A program made the position numbers and the translations under genes. From Paenisporosarcina sp. OV554 (GTDB lineage: Bacteria; Bacillota; Bacilli; Bacillales_A; Planococcaceae), in the NCBI RefSeq assembly GCF_003058165.1, contig NZ_QBUC01000021.1, positions 1 through 64,000 on the forward strand: a stretch of DNA of 64,000 nucleotides, given 5' to 3'. The notes under the pieces were generated by a model that was given only the letters and a program-made list of their open reading frames with translations, was not told the DNA's origin and searched no databases. This document shows positions 7,888 through 16,470 of this stretch, one piece after another; the stretch's first letter is position 1; each line of letters opens with the position of its first letter.

Positions 7888-8862
7888 ATTTATACAATTG
7901 GATTCGTAATAAGTCATAAGAACAATGAAAAAAGAAGAGCGATACTACCAAAGGACTTACCGAAAATAACATTTGTTGGACAGTTATTTTTTGAAGAGGG
8001 ATATGGTATTGATTTAGGCTATTCTGATGAAGAATATGCAACTCATGGGGTACATATCGTTTCTAGAGATCGTGTATTGGAGTGTGACGCGATTGTCGAT
8101 GTTAAATTAGGTGATGCTGATTATTTTGAAAAGTTGCCACCTGGCAAACTGTTGATCGGCTGGGCACATGCAGTTCAAGATATTAAATTCACAGATGCAG
8201 TATTAGCAGGAAATCATACAGTTATTGCCTGGGAAGAAATGTTTGATGGCGGAAGATATATCTTTTATCGGAATAGAGAAATTGCTGGAGAAGCTGCTAT
8301 ATTACAAGCTTATCAATACTGTGGCAAGATGCCCTATGAAACTAATGTTGCGATACTAGGGAATGGCCACACTGCAAAAGGGGCTCTTAGAATTCTCCAT
8401 GGATTAGGCGCAAATGTTGACGTTTACGGTAGAAAATTGGAATCTCTTTTTAGAAAAAATATGAATGAATATGATGTTCTAGTGAACTGCGTTATGTGGG
8501 ATACAAGCAGAACAGATAGAATTATATATAAAGAAGATTTAAAACACCTTAAAAAGGGTGCGATGATTGTAGACGTAAGTTGTGATCCTAATTTAGAAAT
8601 TGAGACTTCTCGTCCTTCAAGCATCGATGATCCAGTCTATAGTGTTGATGGAGTTATACATTATACAGTTGATAATACGCCTGCAATGTTTCCACATACA
8701 GTTTCAAAAGTTTTAAGCGAAGAGTTTTGCACAATGGTAGATATGCTCTCTGAGGGGACTTGGTCGGATATGATTCATGACGCAATTGTCATCGACAAAG
8801 GCCATATCCTTGATAAGCATATTACAGAATTCAGAGAAGCTAGAGGCTTGTTAGTTAAATAA
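7888..8862 (+). CDS. N5-(carboxyethyl)ornithine synthase-like dehydrogenase, apparent ATT start
   Basis: 324 residues if started at ATT 7888. The protein matches the CEOS / alanine-dehydrogenase-like family, which reductively condenses pyruvate with ornithine or lysine using NAD(P)H. Visible motifs: N-terminal SHKNNEKRRAILPKDL, Rossmann NVAILGNGHTAKGALRILHG, DVLVNCVMWDTSR, and the ending VDVSCDPNLEIETS. The conserved N-terminal region lies upstream of the first usable TTG (8077), so that start would delete about 63 residues. AAAAGGAG (7873-7880) sits seven bases before ATT 7888 and no ATG, GTG or TTG is available in frame there. Either a true AUU start or a mutated start codon. Confidence 0.75.
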   Translation: MYTIGFVISHKNNEKRRAILPKDLPKITFVGQLFFEEGYGIDLGYSDEEYATHGVHIVSRDRVLECDAIVDVKLGDADYFEKLPPGKLLIGWAHAVQDIKFTDAVLAGNHTVIAWEEMFDGGRYIFYRNREIAGEAAILQAYQYCGKMPYETNVAILGNGHTAKGALRILHGLGANVDVYGRKLESLFRKNMNEYDVLVNCVMWDTSRTDRIIYKEDLKHLKKGAMIVDVSCDPNLEIETSRPSSIDDPVYSVDGVIHYTVDNTPAMFPHTVSKVLSEEFCTMVDMLSEGTWSDMIHDAIVIDKGHILDKHITEFREARGLLVK

Positions 8863-8924
8863 ACATTGAGTTCCTGTGTCATAAAATTTTCTAATATTTT
8901 GACTGTAAGTGTTTTTAGGTTAGA

Positions 8925-9035
8925 ATGTCCGTTGGAGACCGTCAAAACTATATAGGAAATCTAGCAGTATCCGAAGTTGTGGCCGAAATGGATGAAATAA
9001 CAACATCAAAAGAAGTCGAAGAAATTACCTTTTGA
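8925..9035 (+). CDS. Possible 36-residue peptide
   Basis: Open frame ATG 8925 to TGA 9033-9035, acidic, beginning MSVGDRQNYIGNLAVSEVVA. It lacks a convincing ribosome site and is followed by a CCTCCTG/CAGGAGG hairpin (about 9036-9054). It may be a small gene or the remnant of a larger one. Confidence 0.25.
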   Translation: MSVGDRQNYIGNLAVSEVVAEMDEITTSKEVEEITF

Positions 9036-9118
9036 ACCTCCTGAAACACACAGGAGGAAGACGGTGCTAATTCCTTCTGGGACTTCAAGTTGCCACTCAA
9101 AGCTAAATGAAAAATCCA

Positions 9119-9154
9119 GAAGCGTCCAATTGCAAATTCGGACGCTTTTTATTA
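9119..9154 (+). terminator. Rho-independent terminator
   Basis: Stem AAGCGTCC/GGACGCTT with 12-base loop, followed by TTTATTATTTT. It lies downstream of the CEOS-like gene and the possible small ORF. Confidence 0.8.
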
Positions 9155-9183
9155 TTTTCCAAGAAGGTTTGTTCATAAATTAA

Positions 9184-9447
9184 CAGAAATTACTTACATG
9201 TAAGGATTTATTTCGGGATGGCTATTTGCGAACAGCTGCGGTTTCGATTGATGAAATGCTCACCGATCAAAATAAGGATGATGTGAGTGTGACGATTTTC
9301 ATCACGGGAGAGAAGCTCATGAATGAAGGAAGCACATATTCCTAGTACAAACTTGACTATGAAGTAGGCTATGAAAACGGACAGCTGAAACTCCTGTCCA
9401 GCACTGTCACTTTTCCCCGGGGGAAATAGACGGTCGAAGAAGACTAA
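9184..9447 (+). pseudogene. Decayed gene with two internal TAG stops
   Basis: One frame carries clearly coding sequence: LRTAAVSIDEMLTDQNKDDV, then VTIFITGEKLMNEGSTYS, a TAG, YKLDYEVGYENGQLKLLSST, another TAG, then TVEED and TAA. There is no start codon. The fragment resembles the tail of a secreted or lipoprotein-type hypothetical protein, but I do not recognise the family. Confidence 0.6.
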
Positions 9448-9649
9448 AAATTCATTTCGCCCGTCTTTGCCGTTCATTTAGTAGTGTTGAGGAGGGGAAT
9501 TCGACCCATCTGTGAGACACGAATCGGAGAATAACAGAACCTGAAATAGGTTCAGCCTCCTATTTTGGAATTTGCTATATAGTCAGAAAGTTTCAAAAAG
9601 AGTATACTAGACTAATTGAAGAATTAATGATAACAAAAGGTGTGTATCC

Positions 9650-10864
9650 GTGAAGCATTTTAAACAAGATAGAAACCAAAAACTATATTACCTCACCGCA
9701 TTTGTTTCCACCGTTCTGATGGTGATTGGAATTTTGTTCTTCAATCCGAGATCTGAAGAGACAGATCTCGGATACATTTTTCATTGTGCATTAGTCGTAT
9801 TATTGTCAGCGAGTTTGTTTATTTATCCGAGGTATGGAAGCCACTTTTTTAGAAAGATCATTATTACAATCGCCTCTATTTTCTTTTATATGCTTTTCTT
9901 TTTATATCCTGATACATGGTCTTCTTTTACGTTGCTATGTTTTATTCCGGCGTTTTCAATCTTGTTTTTCGATTCGAAGCTGTTTTATTTTTCTTTTGTT
10001 TTTAATGTACTGTTGATCACTTCGACGTTCATTTATATTATGTTCTTTGACCAGGGGAATGATTTTGCGCATATCAAGCAGGACTTATTCGGGAATATCA
10101 ACAATTTCATGGGGACACAAGTCATTCTCTATTTCATTTTTCATTTATCTTCTGAAAGAATCAAAAAACAGCAAATGTTTTTTGAAAAGTTGCAGCAATC
10201 AGAGAAACTGAAAACAACCGGCCAATTAGCAGCCGCAGTCGCACATGAAATACGAAATCCCCTTACGGTCGTAAAGGGATTATTGCAGTTTTATGAGATA
10301 AACAACTCATTCAGCAAGGAAGGGAAAATGCACTTATCTTTGATGATTGATGAGCTGAAGACGGCGGAACATGTCTTATCCCAATTTTTGTCTATAGCAA
10401 AACCGGATGAACATCAACACATGGAAACCGTTAATGTCCGGGATGCCTTGCAAAGTGTGACAGGTTTGCTCATGTCCTATGGACTTTACCATCAAAATAA
10501 GATTGACTTGCAAGTAGACGAAGACCTATACATAGCGGCCAATACCATTGAATTTAAACAATTATTCATGAACTTAGTGAAAAATGCAATTGAAGTTTCT
10601 ACTAAAGATGATTCTGTCATAATCAGGGCAGAGCAGCAAAAAAACAAAGAAATTGAAATAAAAGTAATTGATTCAGGTTTTGGCATGTCAGAAGAACAGG
10701 TACAAGCCTTGGGTACTCCATTTTACTCATTAAAAAGTAAAGGGACAGGACTCGGGCTCATGATCTGCTTTAATATTGTTGAAAAATACAAAGGAACAAT
10801 CAAGTTCCAGAGTGCGGTGAATCAAGGTACTACTGTGACTGTACGGTTTCCTATGAATTTCTGA
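9650..10864 (+). CDS. Membrane sensor histidine kinase (KinB-like)
   Basis: 404 residues, GTG start 9650 after AAAAGGTG. The N-terminal ~165 residues contain five to six hydrophobic segments. The kinase core follows: H-box AAAVAHEIRNPLTVVKGLL (phosphorylated His about residue 199), N-box FMNLVKNAIE, G1 DSGFGM and G2 GTGLGL. No response regulator lies nearby, which fits the orphan sporulation kinases (KinB type) of Bacillales that feed the Spo0F phosphorelay; the specific assignment is inference. A perfect CCGAGATCT/AGATCTCGG inverted repeat lies inside the coding region (about 9748-9771). Confidence 0.9.
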   Translation: MKHFKQDRNQKLYYLTAFVSTVLMVIGILFFNPRSEETDLGYIFHCALVVLLSASLFIYPRYGSHFFRKIIITIASIFFYMLFFLYPDTWSSFTLLCFIPAFSILFFDSKLFYFSFVFNVLLITSTFIYIMFFDQGNDFAHIKQDLFGNINNFMGTQVILYFIFHLSSERIKKQQMFFEKLQQSEKLKTTGQLAAAVAHEIRNPLTVVKGLLQFYEINNSFSKEGKMHLSLMIDELKTAEHVLSQFLSIAKPDEHQHMETVNVRDALQSVTGLLMSYGLYHQNKIDLQVDEDLYIAANTIEFKQLFMNLVKNAIEVSTKDDSVIIRAEQQKNKEIEIKVIDSGFGMSEEQVQALGTPFYSLKSKGTGLGLMICFNIVEKYKGTIKFQSAVNQGTTVTVRFPMNF

Positions 10865-10888
10865 ACGCTCAGGTGAATTAATTAAAAG

Positions 10889-10932
10889 CAGGAAGCACGA
10901 GGTAAAATCACCTAGTGCTTCCTGTCTTTGTT
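10889..10932 (+). terminator. Terminator after histidine kinase
   Basis: Stem AGGAAGCAC/GTGCTTCCT (10890-10923) with an inner GGT/ACC extension, followed by GTCTTTGTTTTG. Confidence 0.8.
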
Positions 10933-11055
10933 TTGAATATAACTATAACTATATGGATAACTTACATACCGATATTTTAATTCAATGCAAGGTGATGAAG
11001 TATAAAAACATGTACCGTTGTAAGAAAAAGATTTTGAGACTACAACTAGTACAAA

Positions 11056-11172
11056 GGAGTCAACGTAAACAATACAGAAATTGCATGTTCGGGCGCTTAT
11101 TTTATGCAAGGGAATCCAAATCCTTTTTTCATTAACCTAAACGATTCTATCAATAGTATTGGAATTATCTGA
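11056..11172 (+). pseudogene. Short coding-like fragment
   Basis: Downstream of AAAGGAG (11053-11059) a frame without a start codon reads NNTEIACSGAYFMQGNPNPF then FINLNDSINSIGII and a TGA. The composition is protein-like. It directly precedes the small ORF at 11183 and the two may be parts of one decayed gene. Confidence 0.3.
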
Positions 11173-11182
11173 AATTTCCTAC

Positions 11183-11413
11183 ATGGATAGAATAGATAAA
11201 AATGAAGAGAGCGTTTATGTTTGTGATGGTTTAGTCAAAGGCGTACAAAATCTTAAAGACTTCACTTTTGTCGATCAACAATTTATTGATTCAATCGATC
11301 CCACCATATTTAAAGTATTTGTCTATGAACCACCGTATAAAAAAGGACAACTTCTTCGAAAGAAAAAATCGTTTAAAATGGAGAAGAAGGTACCCGGTGA
11401 AGATAAACAATAA
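11183..11413 (+). CDS. Hypothetical small protein
   Basis: 76 codons from ATG 11183 (TTG 11159 is also possible). Sequence MDRIDKNEESVYVCDGLVKG then a basic tail KKKSFKMEKKVPGEDKQ. No ribosome site is evident, so this may be the remnant of a larger gene. It ends 21 bases before the GNAT gene. Family not recognised. Confidence 0.35.
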   Translation: MDRIDKNEESVYVCDGLVKGVQNLKDFTFVDQQFIDSIDPTIFKVFVYEPPYKKGQLLRKKKSFKMEKKVPGEDKQ

Positions 11414-11434
11414 AATAAAAAAGGAATGAACTAT

Positions 11435-11968
11435 ATGAATATAACTTATGAAATTATCGATGAACAGATCGAGTGTTGCAGAGATATTTGCAATGAACTC
11501 ATGGTCTTTCAAAAGTCGAAAGCATACATAAAACCGGAACTGTTTGACAACATGAATTTTGATACACGGATGATTCCTTCAATAGAAAATGCCCTTCACA
11601 ATTATATTGTGATAGTTAAAGATGATGATAAAGTAGTTGGTTATGTCTATTCAAATATCTCTCCCAAAGAAGCATATTCAAATGAATTTGCCACTTTTTT
11701 TGACTTGTCTTCAGTTTGCAGAAACAATGTAGGTTGTTTATCCCAATTTTATATAAAAGAAGAATACAGACAATATGGGATTGGCTCAAAGCTTTTCACT
11801 ATGTCGATGGAGTGGTTGAAGCAATTTGACGATGTCGGAGATTATTTTATCTTTGTCTCTAATGGCAATGACAGCGCCTTGGAGTTTTATAAAGGTAAAG
11901 GTTTTGGTGTCAGTCATGACATATTAGATGGGTTTATTACTGTTTTACGAACCAAAAAGCAGTTTTAA
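11435..11968 (+). CDS. GNAT-family N-acetyltransferase
   Basis: 177 residues with the GNAT fold: the segment FYIKEEYRQYGIGSKLF is the acetyl-CoA-binding motif A (Q/RxxGxG/A form) and GNDSALEFYKGKGFG is the conserved C-terminal motif. I prefer ATG 11435 because AAAAAGGA leaves too little space before the ATG at 11426. The acceptor substrate cannot be told. It stands alone and is followed by a strong terminator at 12070. Confidence 0.85.
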   Translation: MNITYEIIDEQIECCRDICNELMVFQKSKAYIKPELFDNMNFDTRMIPSIENALHNYIVIVKDDDKVVGYVYSNISPKEAYSNEFATFFDLSSVCRNNVGCLSQFYIKEEYRQYGIGSKLFTMSMEWLKQFDDVGDYFIFVSNGNDSALEFYKGKGFGVSHDILDGFITVLRTKKQF

Positions 11969-12069
11969 TCAAACCATACAGGTAACGAATGATGCTTTTA
12001 CCAAACACAAAACACTTAAACGGTAAGGTTACAGGAGAGCGAAGGAGGCAAAAATGCAAACAAGAAAAT

Positions 12070-12112
12070 AAACGAGCAATGTGACAGAGTCACATTGCTC
12101 GTTTATTTCATT
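12070..12112 (+). terminator. Strong terminator, perfect stem
   Basis: Sixteen-base perfect stem AAACGAGCAATGTGAC / GTCACATTGCTCGTTT with a three-base loop, followed by ATTTCATTCTTT. It follows the GNAT gene, preceded by a stretch with an AAGGAGGC site and a five-codon ORF that may be a gene remnant. Confidence 0.85.
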
Positions 12113-12207
12113 CTTTAGGATAGACGATATTGTGTGCATCAATTTCCGTCCCAGGGATTAATTATGTTTCCTCAATCTGGAACTATTGATAAAATTCTAT
12201 GTCCATA

Positions 12208-12298
12208 CTAGCGACATGTGGATCTTCCTCACCTACTTGTCGCTAGGAGAGACAATAGGTACCGCTAAAGTTCCAAACGCTTGCCAATTGGAACTTTT
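12208..12298 (-). terminator. Two hairpins downstream of the transporter/racemase operon
   Basis: CTAGCGACA/TGTCGCTAG (12208-12246) and AAAGTTCCA/TGGAACTTT (12267-12297) lie 80-170 bases after the stop of the minus-strand racemase gene. The second is followed by only a short T run in the minus direction, so termination there is plausible but not certain. Confidence 0.5.
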
Positions 12299-12379
12299 GT
12301 ATCGATGGAATTGCATTGGATGTACAGGTTACTACTGGTAAATATAATGAAATAGTTTGGTATCTATAAGATTAGCTAG

Positions 12380-13510
12380 CTAGTTCGATAGTAGCAAGGA
12401 CTCTTTCGTAAACTCAAATATTTCCAATGTATACTGATCCAGAGCCTCTTGATCGACTTCGTAACCGATTCCAGGAGTTGTGGGTACTTGAATATGTCCC
12501 TCAGCATCCATAGTTACTTCTGGCTTTATAATATCTTTCACCCAATAACGTGCAGAAGGAGCCGTATCTCCTGGAATTGTAAAGTTTGGTAAAGAAGTGA
12601 TTGCAACGTTAAAGGCTCTTCCTATTCCAGATTCAAGCATTCCTCCGCACCACACTGGAATATTATTTTCTTGGCATAAATTATGAATTTTTATTGCTTC
12701 AGAAATACCGCCAACACGGCCGATTTTAATGTTAATAATCTTACAACTACCAAGTTCAATTGCTTTTCGTGCATCTTCTACCGAATGAATACTTTCATCT
12801 AAACAAATCGGAGTTTGAACTGCATTCTGTAAAATAGAGTGATCAATAATGTCATCATGAGCTAGAGGTTGTTCAAACATCATTAAATTCAAGCTATCCA
12901 TTTCTTTAAACAATTCAAGATCATCTAAAGTGTAAGCAGAGTTAGCGTCTGCCATGACTGGTATATCGCCAAATTTTTCTCGGACACTACGAAGATATTC
13001 AATATCTTTTCCAGGTTTAATTTTAATTTTAATCTTTTTAAATCCTTGTTTTAATAATTCCTCTACTTTTTCAAGTAAGTCTTCTTTCGTTTCTTGAATC
13101 CCAATACTTACGCCAACAGTGATTTCAGATTTCTGTCCACCTATGACTTCCGCAAGAGGTTTATGTTGCGTTTTGGCATAAAGATCCCAAAGAGCACCTT
13201 CAATTGCCGATTTTGCCATGTTGTTTCTGCGAATGCGGCTAAACATTTTGTTTGCTTCATCCGGATGCTGAATATCTTTTCCAAGAATAAGAGGTAATAG
13301 GAATTCTTTTATGATTGAAAATGCAGTAGACACAGTTTCTTCACTGTAATATGGATTAGAGCTAACGACACATTCGCCATATCCTATTTGATTACCACTG
13401 TGTATTTCAGTAATGAGAAATAAACGTTCTTGTTCTGTTCCAAAACTCGTTTGGAAAGGGAATTTCAAATCCATTTTCATTTTCCGTACAACAACTTTTT
13501 CGATTAGCAT
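12380..13510 (-). CDS. N-succinylamino acid racemase / OSBS-family enolase (copy 2)
   Basis: 376-residue enolase-superfamily enzyme of the NSAR/OSBS (MenC-like) subgroup. Motifs: KIKIKIKPG (catalytic Lys of KxK), VMADANSAY (metal Asp), MFEQPL (metal Glu), ICLDESIHS (metal Asp), [10 protein letters not shown] (second catalytic Lys), and the subgroup mark [16 protein letters not shown]. These enzymes interconvert N-succinyl-D- and L-amino acids or make o-succinylbenzoate. It is the last gene of the peptide ABC operon, 19 bases after the ATPase gene. A second, closely related copy lies at 22399-23511. No menaquinone genes are near, so the racemase role is favoured. Confidence 0.9.
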   Translation of the reverse strand: MLIEKVVVRKMKMDLKFPFQTSFGTEQERLFLITEIHSGNQIGYGECVVSSNPYYSEETVSTAFSIIKEFLLPLILGKDIQHPDEANKMFSRIRRNNMAKSAIEGALWDLYAKTQHKPLAEVIGGQKSEITVGVSIGIQETKEDLLEKVEELLKQGFKKIKIKIKPGKDIEYLRSVREKFGDIPVMADANSAYTLDDLELFKEMDSLNLMMFEQPLAHDDIIDHSILQNAVQTPICLDESIHSVEDARKAIELGSCKIINIKIGRVGGISEAIKIHNLCQENNIPVWCGGMLESGIGRAFNVAITSLPNFTIPGDTAPSARYWVKDIIKPEVTMDAEGHIQVPTTPGIGYEVDQEALDQYTLEIFEFTKESLLLSN

Positions 13511-13529
13511 ATGATAACCTCCGTATGAG

Positions 13530-14540
13530 TTAGTAAAGATGACAAGCTACTTTGTGTCCATGTTCCATCTTTTTCATTATTGGTTCAATTTCTTTACATA
13601 CGTCCATCGCAAACGGACATCTAGTGTGGAAAACACAACCACTTGGAGGATTGACTGGTGAAGGGATTTCACCAATTAATTTTATTTTTTCTCGTTTTAT
13701 GAATGGATTAGGCACCGGAATTGAAGACAGTAGAGCTTTTGTATATGGATGTAACGGATTATCATATAACTCATCTGTAGGAGATTCCTCTACTAACTTG
13801 CCTAAATACATGACTCCAATTCGGTCAGAGATATGCCGAACTACACCTAAGTCATGAGAGATAAACAAGTAAGTTAAGTTGAATTCCTGCTGCATATCTT
13901 CTAATAAATTTAATACTTGAGATTGAATCGATACGTCTAACGCGGATACAGGTTCATCACAAATGATGATGCTAGGATTGATGATTAATGCCCGTGCAAG
14001 ACCAATTCGTTGTCTTTGACCACCTGAAAATTCATGTGGAAAACGGTAGTAATGTTCTCTTTGAAAACCAACTTTACTTAAAATATTCATTACTTGCTCT
14101 GTACGTTCTTTTTTAGTTCCGATTTTATGGATTTTCAATGTTTCTTCTAAAATGGCCCCTATACGTTTCCTTGGATTAAGAGAGGAATAAGGATCCTGGA
14201 AAACCATCTGTAGTTCTCTTCGAATATCTCGGAGATTAGAATTCTTTAACTTATTGATATCTTGTCCACGGTAGAAAACTTCACCTTCGGTAGGTTCGAT
14301 TAATCTTAGAAGAGTTCGTCCAGTAGTACTTTTTCCACATCCGGATTCTCCTACTAATCCATAGGTTTCACCTTGAATTAGACTGAAAGAGATGTCATTT
14401 ACTGCTTTTACATGAGTAACAGTTTTATTAAAAGAACCTGTTATAGGAAAATATTTTTTTAAGTTTTTCACTTCTAATATAATATTTTGTGCTACTTCTA
14501 TTTTAGGATCTGACTTTGTCTGACTCATTTCGGTTACCAT
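13530..14540 (-). CDS. Dpp/Opp-type peptide ABC transporter ATP-binding protein (DppF/OppF)
   Basis: 336-residue ATPase: Walker A GLVGESGCGKSTTGR, signature FSGGQRQRIGLAR, Walker B IIICDEPVSALDVS, and the C-terminal oligopeptide-type Cys-rich tail CVFHTRCPFAMDVCKE, expected to bind an Fe-S cluster in this family. ATG 14540 follows AAGGAGGTG and overlaps the upstream ATPase gene by 38 bases, so the two are translationally coupled. Confidence 0.93.
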   Translation of the reverse strand: MVTEMSQTKSDPKIEVAQNIILEVKNLKKYFPITGSFNKTVTHVKAVNDISFSLIQGETYGLVGESGCGKSTTGRTLLRLIEPTEGEVFYRGQDINKLKNSNLRDIRRELQMVFQDPYSSLNPRKRIGAILEETLKIHKIGTKKERTEQVMNILSKVGFQREHYYRFPHEFSGGQRQRIGLARALIINPSIIICDEPVSALDVSIQSQVLNLLEDMQQEFNLTYLFISHDLGVVRHISDRIGVMYLGKLVEESPTDELYDNPLHPYTKALLSSIPVPNPFIKREKIKLIGEIPSPVNPPSGCVFHTRCPFAMDVCKEIEPIMKKMEHGHKVACHLY

Positions 14541-15534
14541 TCATTACACCTCCTTTTTCTTGAATCTCTTTGAAATGCCAACAGCGTACTTTTCGGTCAT
14601 TTTCATAAGAATCTAATTGAGGCTTCTCTGTTCTACATAAATCAGTTGCAAATTCGCAACGAGGGGCAAAACGACAACCCGCTGGAATTTGATTTAAAGT
14701 TGGAACTTTTCCTTCAATGACATAAAGCTTTTCATCACGAGGACCTTCAATATGTGGAATAGATTTTAAAAGCCCTTGGGTATATGGGTGAAGAGGGGAG
14801 GAGAAAATAGACTCCACGGAAGCTTCTTCAATTACTTGTCCCAAGTACATAACAACAACTTTCGTACAAACCTCTGCAACAACACCCAAATCATGAGTAA
14901 TCATGATAGTTCCCATATTAAATTCGTCTTTTAAATCTTTAATTAAATCTAATATTTGAGATTGGATTGTTACATCTAGTGCCGTAGTTGGTTCATCTGC
15001 AATTAATAACTTTGGTTTGCAAGATAGCGCCATTGCTATCATGACACGTTGTCTCATACCGCCAGAAAGCTCATGTGGATACTCATTGACCCTTTTTTCA
15101 GGAAGCGGGATCCCAGTTAAACGTAACATGTCTACAGCTTTTTCTTCTGCTTCTTTCTTTGTTAAATTTTGATGAAGTAATAGTGCTTCAACGATTTGAT
15201 TCCCAACTGTATAAACGGGATTTAGAGAACTCATTGGATCCTGAAAAATCATTGAAATATCATTTCCACGAAGTTTTTGTAGTTCACTGTATCTAAATCT
15301 TAAGATATCTTTTTCTTGAAAAAAAATATTTCCTTCATAATTTGTATGTTTTTCGTCTAAGAGACGAAGTATAGACTCTGCAGTAACGCTTTTTCCGCAA
15401 CCAGATTCGCCTACAACCCCTACTGTTTCTCCTTGTTTAACAGAAAAGGATACATCATCAACGGCTGTGACACGACCATTTTCAGTATCAAAATGAACCT
15501 TTAAATTTTTCACTTCTAAAAGTAAGTCGGACAT
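14503..15534 (-). CDS. Dpp/Opp-type peptide ABC transporter ATP-binding protein (DppD/OppD)
   Basis: 343-residue ATPase with Walker A GVVGESGCGKSVTAESIL, Q-loop region ISMIFQDPMSSLNPVYTVG, signature LSGGMRQRVMIAM, Walker B LLIADEPTTALDVTIQ and the Cys-containing C-terminal tail (CRFAPRCEFATDLCR). Partner of the DppF-like ATPase in a heterodimer on the cytoplasmic face. Twenty bases separate it from the permease gene. Confidence 0.93.
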   Translation of the reverse strand: MSDLLLEVKNLKVHFDTENGRVTAVDDVSFSVKQGETVGVVGESGCGKSVTAESILRLLDEKHTNYEGNIFFQEKDILRFRYSELQKLRGNDISMIFQDPMSSLNPVYTVGNQIVEALLLHQNLTKKEAEEKAVDMLRLTGIPLPEKRVNEYPHELSGGMRQRVMIAMALSCKPKLLIADEPTTALDVTIQSQILDLIKDLKDEFNMGTIMITHDLGVVAEVCTKVVVMYLGQVIEEASVESIFSSPLHPYTQGLLKSIPHIEGPRDEKLYVIEGKVPTLNQIPAGCRFAPRCEFATDLCRTEKPQLDSYENDRKVRCWHFKEIQEKGGVMNGNRNESDKVRS

Positions 15535-15554
15535 TGTATCACCACGCAGTTTTT

Positions 15555-16454
15555 TTATTTTTTTGCCTTAGTAGTATGTGGATCTAATAAATCTCTCAGG
15601 CCGTCTCCAAATAGATTAAGACCAAAAACGCTAAGCATGATGGCGATACCAGGGAATAGTGTCATCCACCAAGCGTTAAAAATCACCGTTTTCCCATCGT
15701 ACAATAAGTTTCCCCAACTTGGATCAGGTGCAGGAATTCCAGCACCCAAGAAACTTAGTGCGGCTTCGATAATGATGGAATCCGCAAAAATGAACGTTGC
15801 TTGGACAATCAGTGGAGATAAAACATTTGTTGCTATGTTTAACCAGATTATGCGAGATGCGCTTGCACCCTGCGCCCTTAAAGCTTCGACATAGGTTTGT
15901 TCCTTTACTACCAATGCAGCAGAGCGAACCGTTCGAGCTACAGAAGGTGTAAAAACAATGACCAGAGCAATAATTACATTTTCTAATCTAGGTCCTAGTG
16001 AAGCCATAATCGCAATGGCTAATAAAATTGCTGGAAAAGCCATTAATCCATCTGAAATACGCATTAATACTCCGTCTAGTTTTTTATAGTAAGCGGAATA
16101 AAGCCCAATAATCATTCCTAAGATGGATGTTATTATCGCAACAGCAAAACCGATGATAAGAGATACTCTGGCACCGTTTACTATTCGACTAAAAAGATCT
16201 CTACCATAATTATCTGTTCCAAAAAAGTGTTCCGCACCAGGAGGTTGAAGTCGTTTCACTGGATCTAACTCATAGGGCGTAAAGGAAGTAAAGAAGGGAG
16301 AAATTATCGCGAGTAAAACAATAACAGTCATTAATATTGAACCAAATAACGCAAGTTTGTTAGAAAAAAATCTTTTCACTAACAAATCTCTATGCTTCTT
16401 TTTCATTTCGCTTTTTAATGAGTTTAATTGTTCAGTAGTTAATAAGTTTTGCAC
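15555..16454 (-). CDS. Dpp/Opp-type peptide ABC transporter permease (DppC)
   Basis: 299 residues, GTG start at 16454 after GAAAGGAG. N-terminal cytoplasmic helix region (KKKHRDLLVKRFFSNKLALFG), six predicted membrane segments, periplasmic GTDNYGRDLFSR mark typical of DppC, and the EAA loop EALRAQGASASRIIWLNI. Seventeen bases from dppB-like gene. Works with DppB as heterodimeric pore. Confidence 0.93.
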   Translation of the reverse strand: MQNLLTTEQLNSLKSEMKKKHRDLLVKRFFSNKLALFGSILMTVIVLLAIISPFFTSFTPYELDPVKRLQPPGAEHFFGTDNYGRDLFSRIVNGARVSLIIGFAVAIITSILGMIIGLYSAYYKKLDGVLMRISDGLMAFPAILLAIAIMASLGPRLENVIIALVIVFTPSVARTVRSAALVVKEQTYVEALRAQGASASRIIWLNIATNVLSPLIVQATFIFADSIIIEAALSFLGAGIPAPDPSWGNLLYDGKTVIFNAWWMTLFPGIAIMLSVFGLNLFGDGLRDLLDPHTTKAKK

Positions 16455-16470
16455 TTATGTCAACTCCTTT

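Noticed and set aside
8077-8862. TTG 8077 as start of the CEOS-like gene
   Set aside because: It lies inside the conserved N-terminal domain and has no ribosome site; homology continues upstream to 7888.
10953-11135. 60-codon ORF
   Set aside because: No ribosome site, basic biased composition, and an overlapping frame is more protein-like.
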